64,000 nucleotides of DNA from Lepeophtheirus salmonis (GCF_016086655.4 NC_052138.2:18166001-18230000), one strand, 5' to 3'. Counted from the first letter of the stretch, positions 47,195 to 58,984 are shown. The notes: generated from the sequence alone by a model not told the origin. Numbers and translations: made by a program.

Positions 47195-47312
47195 CATTCA
47201 ATAAAAATGTGTTCAAGATTCACTTGAAATTAAGTTTTTAACTATTTATGCTACAGTGCAAATGATGTGTATCTAAAAAACTGATCTTCAACTAAGAACC
47301 AATAACAAATCA
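47195..47312 (+). repeat. Dispersed repeat shared with 14755-14870
   Basis: See 14755-14870: AAGTTTTTAACTATTTATGC, TACAGTGC, GATGTGTATC, then AATAACAAATCAAC, same orientation and spacing. Confidence 0.65.
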
Positions 47313-47319
47313 ACAAATG

Positions 47320-48080
47320 AATGATAAGTTATACCTTCTTTACCTTCTAATTTATGAAACATGAATCCCTTTGGGATGTTCCACTCAATGTAAACATGTA
47401 TAAACCTTCTTTAAAATGAATTTGTATTTCCTGGGATTAGAAATTTAAAAATAAGTTTACCGGGATATTGCTAAAGGACAATTTTCCCACATATGAGAAA
47501 CCCTAGTACGGGTTTACCGAACAACACTAATATGTTTACATATTCTTCTTGCATACATACATGAAGCCACAGCGATCCACCTATATCCTTATATGGACTA
47601 CGAAGAGGCATCTAAGGAGGAGAAGAATAAAAATCTATTGAAATGACCTTCAATAGTTTTGTATCTACGTACACTGCAACAACAACAATTAAAGTATGTA
47701 GGGCCTACATAGTTACAATCATGATCCGTAACTAATGATGAAGTCGTATGTATAAAGTAATAGAATATACATTTTTGCGTTAACGTTATTATCATGTCAC
47801 CTTTTTCAAGAGAACATTTTGGCTTCGATAAAGTTTGTTTTAAAAAGAGAAGACCAGAAAGAGTTTCAACAGTTTCTTTTCCGAGATCCTCAAAAAAGCT
47901 ACAACCATAAAATTACATCAGAATTGTACTTATAATATAATGCAGATTACTGTCAACTTTTCTTGGTCATAAAAACGGTTTATGAGGGGTAAAAGTATTT
48001 CATTTTTTGAGGATAATTATTTTAATATAAATGCAGTCAGTTTTCATTGTTTTTACTGTAACTGATACAAATTGAATTAT
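47320..48080. other. No recognisable gene
   Basis: AT-rich; a 65-codon minus-strand frame at 47598-47795 has no motif. Confidence 0.4.
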
Positions 48081-48084
48081 TGAT

Positions 48085-48305
48085 TACTAGCAGTTGTACC
48101 CAGCATTGCTCGGACATATTACGGGTCAACGAACATATAAATTTTACTTTTATAATATAAAAAATAACAGCCCCAGAATTCCTCAGTTTTATCCTCCGTT
48201 CTTCATGACTACAAAATTCTCTCCTCCATAATGAAAAAATAATAACAACAGATTCAGAAAAAAATATTAATATGATTTGATGAGCCAGTTTTAGTTTTTA
48301 GTTCA
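48085..48305 (+). repeat. Dispersed repeat shared with 22575-22815
   Basis: ACCCAGCATTGCTCGGACAT at 48099, then blocks in the order listed for 22575-22815, ending in TTAATATGATTTGATGAGCC then AG. Confidence 0.65.
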
Positions 48306-48608
48306 TTGTTAAACCATATTCAAAGTCACATTCATTTTTAAAGTTTTATATAAAGCACTTCCTGCTTTATTTTCTTTTTTTAATATGAGTTAAACTAATT
48401 GCCTGTAAGATTTCATTCATTTTATACAATGTAATAGCTTTTCTTCTCTATATTGTATTGGTATATGAATCAGATACACTGCACCCTGTGAAGTCTTTTT
48501 ATACATTCATAAATCTCTTTTACTCGCTAAATGGCTCAATAAATCTTACTTTTGAAATAATTTTTACACGACAATTACCAATTTTTTTTCTGAAAAAACT
48601 TAATTCAG

Positions 48609-48671
48609 TCAAATTGTATCAAATCCCTGAATACTCAAATTGTATCAAATCCCTGAATACTCAAATTGTAT
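48609..48671 (+). repeat. 26-bp tandem repeat, 2.4 copies
   Basis: The unit TCAAATTGTATCAAATCCCT then GAATAC starts at 48609, 48635 and (partial) 48661. The complete copies are identical, so the expansion is recent. A 78-codon frame (48458-48694) reads through it without a motif. Confidence 0.92.
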
Positions 48672-48699
48672 CTCATGGTCGCAGATTTCCATAATGGAG

Positions 48700-49300
48700 C
48701 ATCCTTTTAAATTGAAAGCTGCAATAGTTGATGTTATTATAACTGCGAAGGAGTACAATTTTGACTCACAAATCAAGAATATGGTTTCAGTTAAATAATT
48801 TTATTTTGTTAACATTCAAAACTCACTTATTAAGGATGAAAATGTAATATTTTAAGGTTCACTATTAAAGGATTAGTTGCAACAAATTGGACCAGTTTTC
48901 CTCATATTGTTTATTCCCTTTGTATTATTTAAATGATTATGCTTCATAAATAACATGGTTGTTAATGAGAGAAAGGCTGAATATGTTTATTAGAGTAAAT
49001 TTCTTCGATCTATAATACTGATAACTGATATTTAATATACTTTATGTCTTATTATACCTTAATCTGCTATAATATTGAATGTGAAGTATTCATAGCTGTG
49101 AAAGGACAAGTTATTAATTCCTTTAGTAGACCATATGTTCTGCTAAAATTTGGCAAGTATAAGTCACACCAAGTCGGACTGATTAATCCGAAAACATAAA
49201 ATGTTGCAACTGTACCTAATCTTCTCTACATTGTAAAAGGTGCAGGATAAGAAGTGGTGGGTCAAGAAATGAAATATTAAGCCGTAAAAACTATTTGATA
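48700..49300. other. No recognisable gene
   Basis: AT-rich intergenic sequence. Confidence 0.4.
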
Positions 49301-49307
49301 AATCTAT

Positions 49308-49541
49308 TTATTTCAATGGAACTTTGAAAAATTGTACATATACTTCTAACAAAAAGCCCCCTGTATCACTCACAGCTTCAACACATTGTTCGAAGTGTTG
49401 ATAGCTTCGACGATTTTTTTCAGTCGGATATGACTTCCAGTCCCTTGTGATATCTGGCATAAGAAAGTTGAAGTTTGGGTAGGGAGTAGAATTGAAATTA
49501 TTCTCAAGGACGCCCCACCAAAAATAGTCCAACAATTTCAT
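49308..49541 (-). pseudogene. Transposase C-terminal fragment (Tc1/mariner type)
   Basis: The 77-codon minus-strand frame begins with LLDYFWWGVLEN, matching the NPLDYxxWGxLE block that holds the third catalytic Asp (residue 4) of mariner-like transposases. It continues with NSTPYPNFNFLMPDITRDW, equivalent to the xTPxPNxxSLKxxIxxxW tail, and ends with CVEAVSDTGGFLLE, equivalent to the RxEAVIxAxGGxxE ending. Upstream of 49541 the similarity stops abruptly, so only the last part of the gene is present. The ATG is internal. Lineage not assigned; it differs from the other transposase tails in this window. Confidence 0.72.
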
Positions 49542-49892
49542 TCAAATACTTACTATGGTCAGCTCATTATTTTTAATTCAAGACCTCAAATTCTTTACTT
49601 TTATATTATTTTTAGCCTAAGGGTTTCAGCAATAAGTTGGTGCTTTTTTCTTCGAAATTTGGAGTAGCATGATTTAATTAAGAACAACATGATTTTTGTG
49701 GAGTATAGAAGACACAACAAGTAATAATAAAAGCTTGTTTATATTTGTTGCTGTTGTTGTTTTGTTGCATAGTGAATCCTTATAATTATAAATAAAGGGG
49801 GTAAAATCTAAATAAAATACTATTGCAAGTTTAAACCCCACTCTTCAATGTAAGGCTAATATCAAAGATCATTGATATGTCCTGTGACACAT

Positions 49893-50111
49893 TCATCCCA
49901 CAGGAGTGTTGTCTGATTGAAATTTGGGGTTGGCGCTGATCTTAGTCAATAAGTTTTCCTTATAAGCTTCAGTTATCACGAAACAACTTCCAGATTTGCA
50001 TGTTCTTGCCAGGTCCTTTCTTGACTGCAATACACTCCACTGTTCAAATTCCAACTCCAACGAGCAATGCAATTTTCTTTTAAGGAATTTGGGTGCCAAG
50101 AAGAGCATCAA
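49893..50111 (-). other. Unrecognised 72-codon open frame
   Basis: A minus-strand frame with mixed, not AT-degenerate, composition (KFLKRKLHCSLELEFEQWSV, then QSRKDLARTCKSGSCFVITE). The DNA is less AT-rich than its surroundings. It lies about 350 bp upstream, in the same orientation, of the transposase tail at 49308-49541, so it may be another piece of that element. I recognise no domain. It could also be a short exon or chance. Confidence 0.3.
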
Positions 50112-50189
50112 CCTTTATTCAAATGTTTTATTGCAGTGGCATTTTTGAATCAATTTTCTTAAACCAAAAAAAAAAAAAAAAAAAAAAAC

Positions 50190-51070
50190 TTAATAAGCAA
50201 GACTTTATTTCCTTTTATAACTCAACCTCGTATCACTTAAAATAATAGTTTAAATATACTTCTCGCAACCCGTCATTCACGAGTACATAATATATTATAT
50301 GTATAGTTATGTATCTAAGTATTTAAACTTGTTTGAGCTTAATGAACAACAGCGTGATTCCAATATTTTTGTATGTACATATTATGTATGTTTGTATATA
50401 ATAATAATTGATTGAATACTATTGATTATTATAGTAATTGTATGATTGTTGTGTTGCAGCTTTTCATGGATGATAAATTATGTTTATTGATTACGATCTA
50501 AGGTGATATAATATATATTATGTATGTACAGATATAATCGATATATGTCACGATAGCAATATTTTCGTACCGGTTCGGATACTAAAATTAGTATCGGTAG
50601 AGATGAAAAAAAAAATGATAATGGAAGAGGGAACGGGTTTTTGTAGTTGCTGCCAGAATAAATATAAATATATTTTTCAAGGCTGTTATCATGATTATTT
50701 TATTCTTCAAGAGAGAACAATAAGTATAAAGTAATCACTAGTGCGTGAAAGACGAGAAACAAAGTGTAAGAAATAAGTGTGAGTCCTTGTTGAACTCGGA
50801 GTAGAATTGAGGATCGACATCCCATTATTTCTTACTTATATCATTGCTAAATACAAAGTGGGGGTTTGTGTCTATTTCCTTAATCTCAAAGCTGCTCACA
50901 GCTAATCTAATGGAGTGTCATGTCAGTTATGCTGCTCTTCCCCCAACTTTCTTTAAACTATCAGGTGCCCACGTTCATTTTCGGTTTCTTTATTTTAGTA
51001 TATCGGTAGATCATTTTACATTCATCGCTGATTATTGGATATAAAACAAAAATGTCATTTGGGCAAATCA
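50190..51070. other. No recognisable gene
   Basis: AT-rich with TATGTA/ATGTACAT tracts. A 66-codon plus-strand frame at 50844-51044 has no motif. Confidence 0.4.
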
Positions 51071-51075
51071 CATAC

Positions 51076-51170
51076 CCTCACAGGGGCGTACGGATGGATT
51101 TTTGTGGGGCATGCTGAGAGGGGGCTATAAATTTGATGACACTATAAAAAACTATTGTCATTCTATAGCC
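51076..51170 (+). repeat. Possible transposon left end, CAGGGGCGTACGG type
   Basis: CAGGGGCGTACGGATGGATT then TTTGTGGGGC and GAGAGGGGGCTATAAATTTG. The first bases resemble the ends at 7479, 26797 and 35955-35971 (complement). No right end found. Confidence 0.35.
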
Positions 51171-51179
51171 TAGCCTATA

Positions 51180-51885
51180 GCGGTCAACTTTTAAAATTTT
51201 AGAGTTGGTATACATGTGTAAAACATATTAGGTAAGAATATTAAAAGATTTGAAAACGAACGTAAAAGTTTAATAAACAATAAAAATATATATATGTCAG
51301 ATACAATCACTTGAGGCCAGCCTCACTTCCTGACAAAAGCCTACATGATAGTTAAAGTAGTATTATACCTAGTTACTAAGCATTCCAGAGACAAGTCTTT
51401 CCATAATGAAAATAATGTTTGAAGATGACTTTATTGGGTTTTGAGAGGGAGAGGTTGTTGTGTACAGATAGTAGCGCATGTTGAGATGAGGATGAGGACA
51501 ATTTTATAGCTCAAACTATTTGAGGGGACAGGGTTACGTTATGAGCGGGCCAATTTATATATGACGTAATATCATCGCAAATACCGTTTTCAGTATCAAT
51601 TTAGTGCTCTACCGTTTTAAACACGTCAGTATTGCAGTAATATTTCGGTACCAAACAACAGCATACATAAAATAAACTATCGTTGGAATTTATTTTTGAG
51701 AAATAAATAATTTTTGAATGGAGTTGTAGTTATGATTATCACCTATGTTGCTCAAGTGAGGATTGCATTTAGTAGATGATAATATGTAGGCGGATAATAT
51801 TTAACTTCAAAAATCAATTTGTTTTTTGGCCCTTCAATAGAAGTAGCTGTTTATTTTGGCTCATACTTTATGTAGAACAATATGA
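51180..51885. other. No recognisable gene
   Basis: AT-rich; nothing supported. Confidence 0.4.
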
Positions 51886-52340
51886 TATATTATTTATGTA
51901 TTAAACGAACAAAATATAGGCTTGGCATTTTTTGACCCCAAAGTATCATCTCAAGAAAAAAGAACTATTGCCGAAACAATTATAAATTCAGAAGGGTCCA
52001 ATAATCCTTCAAATATTCCAAAACGAATAAAGGGTAGACTTAAAAAATATAGGGGAACAATCATTGACAAAATTTGTTTAAAAAAACACCCAGAACACCC
52101 AGAACTTTTTTAAATTTTTGAGAGCAATTTCCTTCAAGCTGACTCTGAAACTTGGAATTCAAGAGATGACTATAAGGCTGCGTGTTTAATCATTAACAAC
52201 TTAACATGTATTAATAATTCGACTAAAATGGGGTTGCCTCCTAAAATTACAAATGGTAAAAAGCAGAAATAGTATTGATTATAAGTAGCCCAGAACCATT
52301 GAAAGAGATATCCCGATTTAAAAAGAAAGTACATTATGTA
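51886..52340 (+). pseudogene. Decayed single-frame coding relic, uncertain family
   Basis: One reading frame gives protein-like sequence across the whole stretch, broken by a TAA at 52111 and, from 52269 on, by TAG, TGA, TAA, TGA and TAG. The pieces are NIGLAFFDPKVSSQEKRTIA and ETIINSEGSNN, then NIPKRIKGRLKKYRGTIIDK up to the first stop. After it come ESNFLQADSETWNSRDDYKA, ACLIINNLTCINNSTKMGL, GKKQKQY-like and VAQNH-stop-KRYPDLKRKYIM. The pattern ETW-x5-DY-xAA, LxxIN(N/D) and xxQ(Y)-L-x-V-x2-H resembles a recurrent protein type of unknown function that I recall from crustacean and cnidarian predicted proteomes, often in many copies. No initiating ATG, introns or flanking repeats are visible. 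It may be a repeat-borne gene or a retroposed host gene. Function unknown. Confidence 0.5.
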
Positions 52341-52344
52341 GAGA

Positions 52345-54710
52345 AAACTAGTAGAAATTGTTTCAGTATTAACAACCCCCCTTTTATCTTAATAATATTT
52401 AATTTTGTCATCTTTTTTTCATTTCTTTAAAGAAAAAAAATAATGGAAGACTATTTAAGAAAATAAATTTTTGATTTTTTTAAAGAAACTCGATGCAAAA
52501 AAGGAGCTACAAAAACCTTTAATTAAAGATCAAAGTCTCTCGGATAATATTGTGTATTTTTTACTATAAAGATTTGCAATATTGCTGTTTTATTAAAAAA
52601 ATATAGATAGATAAAGCACCCTTTGAGTAATAAGTTAAAAATAAATATTTTTCACTCGTTTAACTTTTAAAATCAAAGAAACTTATTTAAGATTGAAGTA
52701 TTTTAAATAATTCTTAAATATATTTACTTATATAAAGAAAATTATAAAATACATTTATTCATAGATCCTTTAGGTGGGATGATATCAAAAGAAAAAGACA
52801 ACATTTAAAAAAAAACTCTTTAATTTTCAAAAACTTTAAGGGTGTAGTCCGACTGCAAAAACTTTTTCAAAATTGTTCGAAATTTGTCCGTCATCGTTTT
52901 TACTCAAATGCATATTTTAAGCTTCTGAAAACTAAAAACAGAGAGAAATGGACCAGTTTATTATGTATACATTAAAATTTGTCTTAATAGACATTTTCTC
53001 GTAATATTTGAGGAGCCTTGTTCTAGACTTAAAGCATATAAAGAGATTTCCACTCCCATTGTAGATCTCACATAGACATTTGAGTACATCATCTATATAA
53101 TCAATACTCAACATCATAATCAATTTAACCCATATGGACCAGTATTTATATTCTAATTTTTATTTATCTTTGCAAACTTGTTCAAAAGATACTATACCAC
53201 AATTAAGAATATAATTTGAAATAATAATAAAGCTTGAAAAACAAAGTTAGAACAAAAAATCAAAAGACTATTCACATTTTTAAATTCAACTTTAGCGAAA
53301 AATGAAAAAAACAACAAAAAAAAACACTGGTCCATAAAGGGTAAGTTGAAGGTATTTTATATTACTTTAACTAATTATAGTTTTTTTTTTGCAAACAGAA
53401 CTGCCAATTTTAACCTCATACACTTAATGAGCCGTATGAATAAAAAATTACATTTATTTAATAATTATAATTACTTTTTTTTTGGACCACCAAAATTAAT
53501 TATATTTTAAGTAATTTTGTCTGCTTATTAAGTCCGGATATTAATCCACGCATAATAATTAAGGATCTACAGTACAAACTACTTGTTATTTCTCAATCTT
53601 TCTTTCAAAAAGGAAGACAAATAAATAAAAACCTCTAATTAACTTTGTTCTAATTTTCGGATGCAAGAGCAAGGTAGGTACAGTAAGTAGGTCAGTGTTT
53701 CAGATCGTTTGAGTATCCGAAATAGTTCGTTGGGCTACAATTTTTTTTTTTTCAAAATAAAAAAAGAAAAAGTATTTAAATTCTTCTGTATCACTTGAGA
53801 AAATGAACTTTATTGAAACTGTGAAAATGCAACAAAATCAATTTTAAATTGAAAACTCTAAATCCCTCTACAAATAGAGAACATCGTAAAACAAGTCATT
53901 TTAAAATGGATATAGAGGTAATAAAAACGACTTAGGAAGATTAAAGCATTTCTAACATAACTTTTTCATTAACATACAACAGAAGATTGAATTAATAGAT
54001 CACCCTAAAAATGGGACACCCTAGTTCGCACGCTAAAGTAAAAATCTAAGAAGTTGACTTTTGACCTGTAACATGACCTTCAAAGTAAACTATATTAAAT
54101 TAAAATATTATAAAGCTATTGCTTCAGATATAAAAGGCCATTATTAATAACGAAATTTGGAAAAAAAAACTTTTTACTTTGAAAATAGGCTAAAAAACTA
54201 CGCATTCAGCGTTGAAAAAAAAAATCGGGAAAGAAGGAGGGGTAGTGGCCAATTTGATTTTTTTTTACTATTTAATCATTGGAAAAAAATGACTTTGCTC
54301 ATTTTCATAAGTTAAAGCCCATCCCTAATTCAAACAATTGGTTTATAATGTTATTTGGAATATTTTGATAGAAAAAGTTTATTTACGTCACAGATAATAT
54401 AATAATATAGCGAAAGGAACTCCATATTGATTACATAATCATTAAACAAAGTAGACCAATTCCAAATATCTTATGAGCCATTCCACCCCAAAACAAGTTC
54501 AGAGATTTATCACTTATCTTAAAATGAGCTAATTTCTTTAGAGGATGTATACTCGAATTTAAAGATAATGAAAATTTATATCTTTTAATTAATTAAATCT
54601 TGAAATATAGGTGTGTTTTTTTTGGGATTTTTTAAAACATTTTGTTTGTTTGATTGGTCAGATGGAGTTGCACTTATTAAGTATAAGTAAACCTCATAGT
54701 TTTACAAATA
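52345..54710. other. No recognisable gene
   Basis: Over 2 kb of very AT-rich DNA with long A and T runs. A 63-codon minus-strand frame at 52932-53123 has no motif. The block near 54003 (AAAATGGGACACCCTAGTTC) looks like a transposon terminus, but no partner was found. Confidence 0.4.
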
Positions 54711-54717
54711 CTCCATT

Positions 54718-54857
54718 TGACCTAGGGATAGTCTTTCAAGTCCATATAAATAAAGTATATTTTCTTCTCTAGGAACCATAGACGCGCAAAACACAGGATG
54801 GAGTGTTCAAAAGAATAAATTCTCCCGAGCACGTTGTCCATTGAGCTACGTCGTTGA
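54718..54857 (-). mobile_element. tRNA-derived SINE, copy 1
   Basis: On the minus strand it reads ACGACGTAGCTCAATGGACA then ACGTGCTCGGGAG. This fits an RNA polymerase III A box (TRGCNNAGTGG-like) and the D-arm and anticodon-stem region of a tRNA. It ends with GACTATCCCTAGGTCA. The copy at 60160-60253 has the same start (GACGTAGCTCATTGGATAAC) and the same end (CCTAGGTCA). The cloverleaf is degraded and an insertion lengthens this copy, so it is a SINE or tRNA pseudogene and not a working tRNA. Confidence 0.6.
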
Positions 54858-54859
54858 TA

Positions 54860-56600
54860 TAGGTGTTTATATACAATTATAATTGTTTTTTTTTTTAAAT
54901 ATAAAAACAAGAACTAACATTTAGATATCATTGATGGTTGTATGACTTTTGAACATTTAAATAACTCGTTTTTATTCATTCATAAACATATTTTCCCAAA
55001 TTGATATCCCCTTAATAAAACAGCATTTGTTTGGTATGCTGAAAACCGACATAAACAGAGGTCATATTTTGAATAATACATCCCAAAACTTTTCATATCG
55101 ATACTCGATCCTTTCAAAGAAATTCAAATCTCAGCTGAAATTATATGTGCAGACGTTTTTAAAATTTGGCTAATTTGTATATATGTGTCATTCATAAACA
55201 AACACACTTATACCGTAATGCCTGCTTATTATGAGCGGATGTAAAGGTAGGAGGCGTCTTTGGTGTCAGCCCTCCCTCCCTCCACCCAAAAAAAAACAAC
55301 TCAAAAACAAAAACAGGATTTTTTATCCGTGCTACTTCTTCAAATTTCAATTGATTTTTTTAATGGTACATTGTGGTAGTTGAATCGTTTTTTTTTATTA
55401 TCATTTTTTATTTAGTAAGCATGTGAAAAGTGATTTATAGACAACTCATAAATTTCCCTGCATGTGGTTTTATTTATTTTGTAGATCTCCTTAGATGTTT
55501 GCTAGAATGCCTTAAATAATGATATCATTCATTTTCTTCCTTTATATTTTGCTGTGTTTGCGTAATTAAAATGGATAAAAAAGTTTTTGTTCTTTCAGTA
55601 GATTTTTTTACTTTTTTAATGCCTTCAAATACAATTTTTTTTAAATAAACAAAATTTATGAGCTCTATTGTTTTATTTTTAGACCAAATAATAAACTGTG
55701 GGTTTCCCCCTTTTTTTCAGAAATTTTTCATTTTTTCCCCCTCTTTATTGCTTTAATTGCATGTATGGATTTTGGTATGAAGATAAGATAGGTTAGGCAA
55801 GAGAAATATGGCGACTCAAAAAAATATCATTGCATTTGCATCTTTCAAACCAACATTAAAAAAAAGAAATAAATGAATAAAACCAGACAAAAAGATTCTA
55901 AATAATTATTATAGCAAAGTGGTGATTTGAGACTTACTACTCCACTTACTATCATAATCTCATAGTTAAAACTCTTAGAACACAACTTGTACTCCATAGC
56001 TAAGACACAATATTGGACTTGAACTCGAAAGTTATATAATACTTAAGTAGAAAAGAGCTAAACTACCATAGATTCTATATTATGTGGAGTTTGAGCATTG
56101 GGGAAGAAAAATATACGTACTCTTACTAAAATTAAATAAGTAGGACAGGTATTTTTTTTTGTTCATATTAATTCAGTTTTTATTACTGTTTTTTCAATGT
56201 AAATTATATCACAGCAGATTTAAGAAAGACAGAACTCATGAAATACTTAGGGTTTCTAAAATTGTCCCATATAGGTGTCTTGGTTGATACATGAACAATT
56301 ATCAAAAGATTTCATGGAATTCTTATCTTTTATGATGCATTTCAAACGAGAATTGGGAAGGTGTAGCCATATTGCGTCAAAAAAGTTTGTGTAAAGTCTT
56401 GAAATTATCTCATTCTTTTGTTCCAATAAAATAAATCAGTCCTTTCGTCGTAATTTTTGGGATTTATAACCTTAAATTTTATTCTAATAAATTATATCTA
56501 TTCATTGGTAATTATAGTACTATAGGGATTGGAAATCTTAACCTCAACCAAAAAAAAGACAGGATTTTACAGCAACAGGAAAGGGTAATTATTAAGCTTG
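54860..56600. other. No recognisable gene
   Basis: AT-rich with pyrimidine-rich patches (55270-55290) and T runs. No supported feature. Confidence 0.4.
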
Positions 56601-56837
56601 TAAGGGTTTGAGGAGAATTATGGGGAAAAACATTGATTGTGCTCAACTGTTAGGTTTAGACTCACACATATTCTCTGCTAAAACACGAAACAATATGGTC
56701 GTATCATCGCAACTAGGGATTTGCTTGTCCAAAAAAGAAAGTAGCTATAAACCTATGGAATTTTCTGAAATTCAAAAAAATTCTCTGAACATCAGTCTTT
56801 TTTAGCTAAGTTCGAATCAATACACAATGAAAAATAA

Positions 56838-57089
56838 AAAAGGAGGTGGTTATTTAGTTCATCAGCTCTACATGATGAAAAATGCATTGAGAAAATGAAA
56901 ACTATGATCTCCTATGTCAGATTTTCTATAGATTTGGGAAAACAAGTGTCACAAGAAATCTATTCAATATGTAATCCGGAGAAAATACAAATTATACAAT
57001 ATTATATGGGCTTTTTTGAAAAGGAGTTACGCCTAATTTTTTTAACTATTCTTACATCAAAGGAGTTCATTTCAGGAATAAATAATTAA
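56838..57089 (+). other. Unrecognised open frame, 83 codons
   Basis: Open from 56838 to the stop at 57089, with an internal ATG at 56895. The sequence (SALHDEKCIEKMKTMISYVR, FSIDLGKQVSQEIYSICNPE, IIQYYMGFFEKELRLIFL) looks helical and not like a simple AT translation. A neighbouring 65-codon frame at 56608-56805 is in another phase. I recognise neither. They could be remains of one decayed gene or element, or chance. Confidence 0.25.
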
Positions 57090-57094
57090 GGCTT

Positions 57095-58550
57095 CATTTA
57101 AAAAAGAGTTATTGGTTGTAATAGGTCTAGTTTACATGCAATATTGTTTTTATAACTAAATATATTGATAAAATTTTTTACAATTTTTTTATAGGATATA
57201 TGTTGATAGATATAGGATATATATATATATATATTTTTTTTTTTTGGGGGGGGGAGGAGCTTTTAAAGCTTAATAATTATTTATAAAGCTATAAATACGA
57301 AACAAGAGGCCTAAAAAGGATCACTTTTGATCCAAAAATACCATTTTTCCAAACTAAAATGGTATAAAATACCCCAAAAAGGTATGATTGGTCTTTCACT
57401 TTACCTTAGTAACTTTTTTGATTCTACACAGAAGAATATGTCTTTATACAGGTGGAGAAAAATATAAACCCCAAAAGGGGACAGTCTCGTATCCCCACGC
57501 AAGCAGACTGTATACAATCAATACAAAAAGTAATAAATCATATTCTTTTTAGTTCTACGTACATATATCTTTGCCATAAATTGAATGCAAAACCTATGCG
57601 TCATGTTTGCATATTGACAAATTCGCAAAACACCAAAAGATAATCAGATTAAGTCTCTGTACATTGATTAATTATGATTATTCCAACTACCGAACAAAAT
57701 AAGTTTAATCCCTATACCAATAAGGAACCTCCTTCATCCTATCAACCACATTATACATAAGTACGTACGTACATACATACAAGCATTTCATTTCCGGAAT
57801 CTTTTTTTTTTATCTTCTTCTTTAAACTCACAATTTCCGCGAACTTTGACTCTTGATTACGTTGACATGATTACGTGAAAGAAGAAGTTTTCATGTAATA
57901 TATAATATTTAAATACATAGATATATAAGAATATTAATCAAGATTATTCAGGGTTGCTTCTTATGTATTCAAGTCTCATATACTTACTTATGTAAGTGTA
58001 TAAAGTATGTACCTACATACATATATAAAGTTCAACATCAAATAACCATTGGTATTTTTTTATAGCTTTCATTATGACTATGTAAGTTATATTATTATAA
58101 GACTTGACATCGATAAACGTTATTTAGATAGGTATACCCAGGTATTTAGTGCTGCTGAAAATCGGTATGAAAAAAATTAGTTGTCTAGGCGCTTAGAGTT
58201 AGCCGCCTTAAAACCGACTAAATCAACTTTGCAACCTTCCATTCAAAAATAAATAGATAAAAGACCCAAACAATCGAATTTTTATTCTAGAATTGTTTGT
58301 TGAACATACGCAGAAAAATCGACAGCTGATAACAAAATATAGTCTACATTTTTATATTAGTGTGGTAACGCAAAGGATGTTATTGGCCTTATTAAATAAT
58401 AAATCTTAGAAAAATAGTCATCAGATACACTATAGCCATAGCCACCTGTAAAATACCCCATGCATCGAGGTACCAACCTTTTTTTAATCGTCTGTTAGAC
58501 TACTAAAAGAATCTTAAGAAAAGTTCCTCAAATTTCTTTAAAAAGTTGGA
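57095..58550. other. No recognisable gene
   Basis: AT-rich. Contains an ATATAT tract followed by T13 and G9 (57218-57254), the same arrangement as the start of the 42172 repeat, though the following sequence is not clearly related. TACGTACGTACATACATACA lies at 57761-57780. Confidence 0.4.
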
Positions 58551-58555
58551 CTATT

Positions 58556-58640
58556 TGGTCCTTAATGTAGGACTAAAAATCGACATCACGCTATGTCACG
58601 TCCCTGTTATTGGTCCTTGAAAAGCCTCATAATCGAAAGA
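58556..58640 (+). repeat. Dispersed repeat, GGTCCTTAATGTAG family
   Basis: TTTGGTCCTTAATGTAGGAC then TAAAAATCG, CGTCCCTGTTATTGGTCCTT. It matches 44233-44322 (GGTCCTTAATGTAGAAC, TTAAAATCG, CGTCCCTCCC, TTGGTCCTTAAA). Confidence 0.6.
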
Positions 58641-58671
58641 TAGCAACTTGACGGCGTTCAGGACAAGTATA

Positions 58672-58980
58672 CTGTAATACCTAGAGATACGCGTGCCCCG
58701 ACATACGAGCTGGATTATGCACAAAAATTTGCATTGAAATATTATCTATAAGTTTAAACCCTGGTACAAGCTGTTTAAGAGTTTGTGACAGGCCGTGAGA
58801 GCCACTTCTTGAACATTTAAAGTTATATCTTATGGGATAAATGCTTTGAATAACAAGATCGGTGCAAGAATGAATGAACTCGTATGTCAAGCTATTATTG
58901 TATGTAATTGTTTGGCCTCCTCCTCCAGAGATCCATAATAGCTTGATGTGTTTCCATTTCGTGAATTTGGAACTCACTTG
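58672..58980 (+). mobile_element. Possible pogo/Tigger-like end with attached sequence
   Basis: ACTGTAATACCTAGAGATAC then GCGTGCCCCGACATACGAGC and TGGATTATGCACAAAAATTT resembles the end of pogo/Tigger elements and the sequence at 38548-38620. A 98-codon minus-strand frame (58977-58681) ends inside this terminus. It has no motif I recognise (no DDE or CENP-B-type helix-turn-helix), so I do not call it a gene. The right end was not found. Confidence 0.4.
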
Positions 58981-58984
58981 AGAT

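Noticed and set aside
54718..54857. Functional tRNA gene
   Set aside because: The A-box-like start is good, but the acceptor and T arms do not fold and the length is wrong; SINE or pseudogene preferred.
58681..58977. 98-codon minus-strand frame with a GGGG stretch
   Set aside because: It ends inside what looks like a transposon terminus and has no domain. Listed only as part of the possible pogo-like feature.
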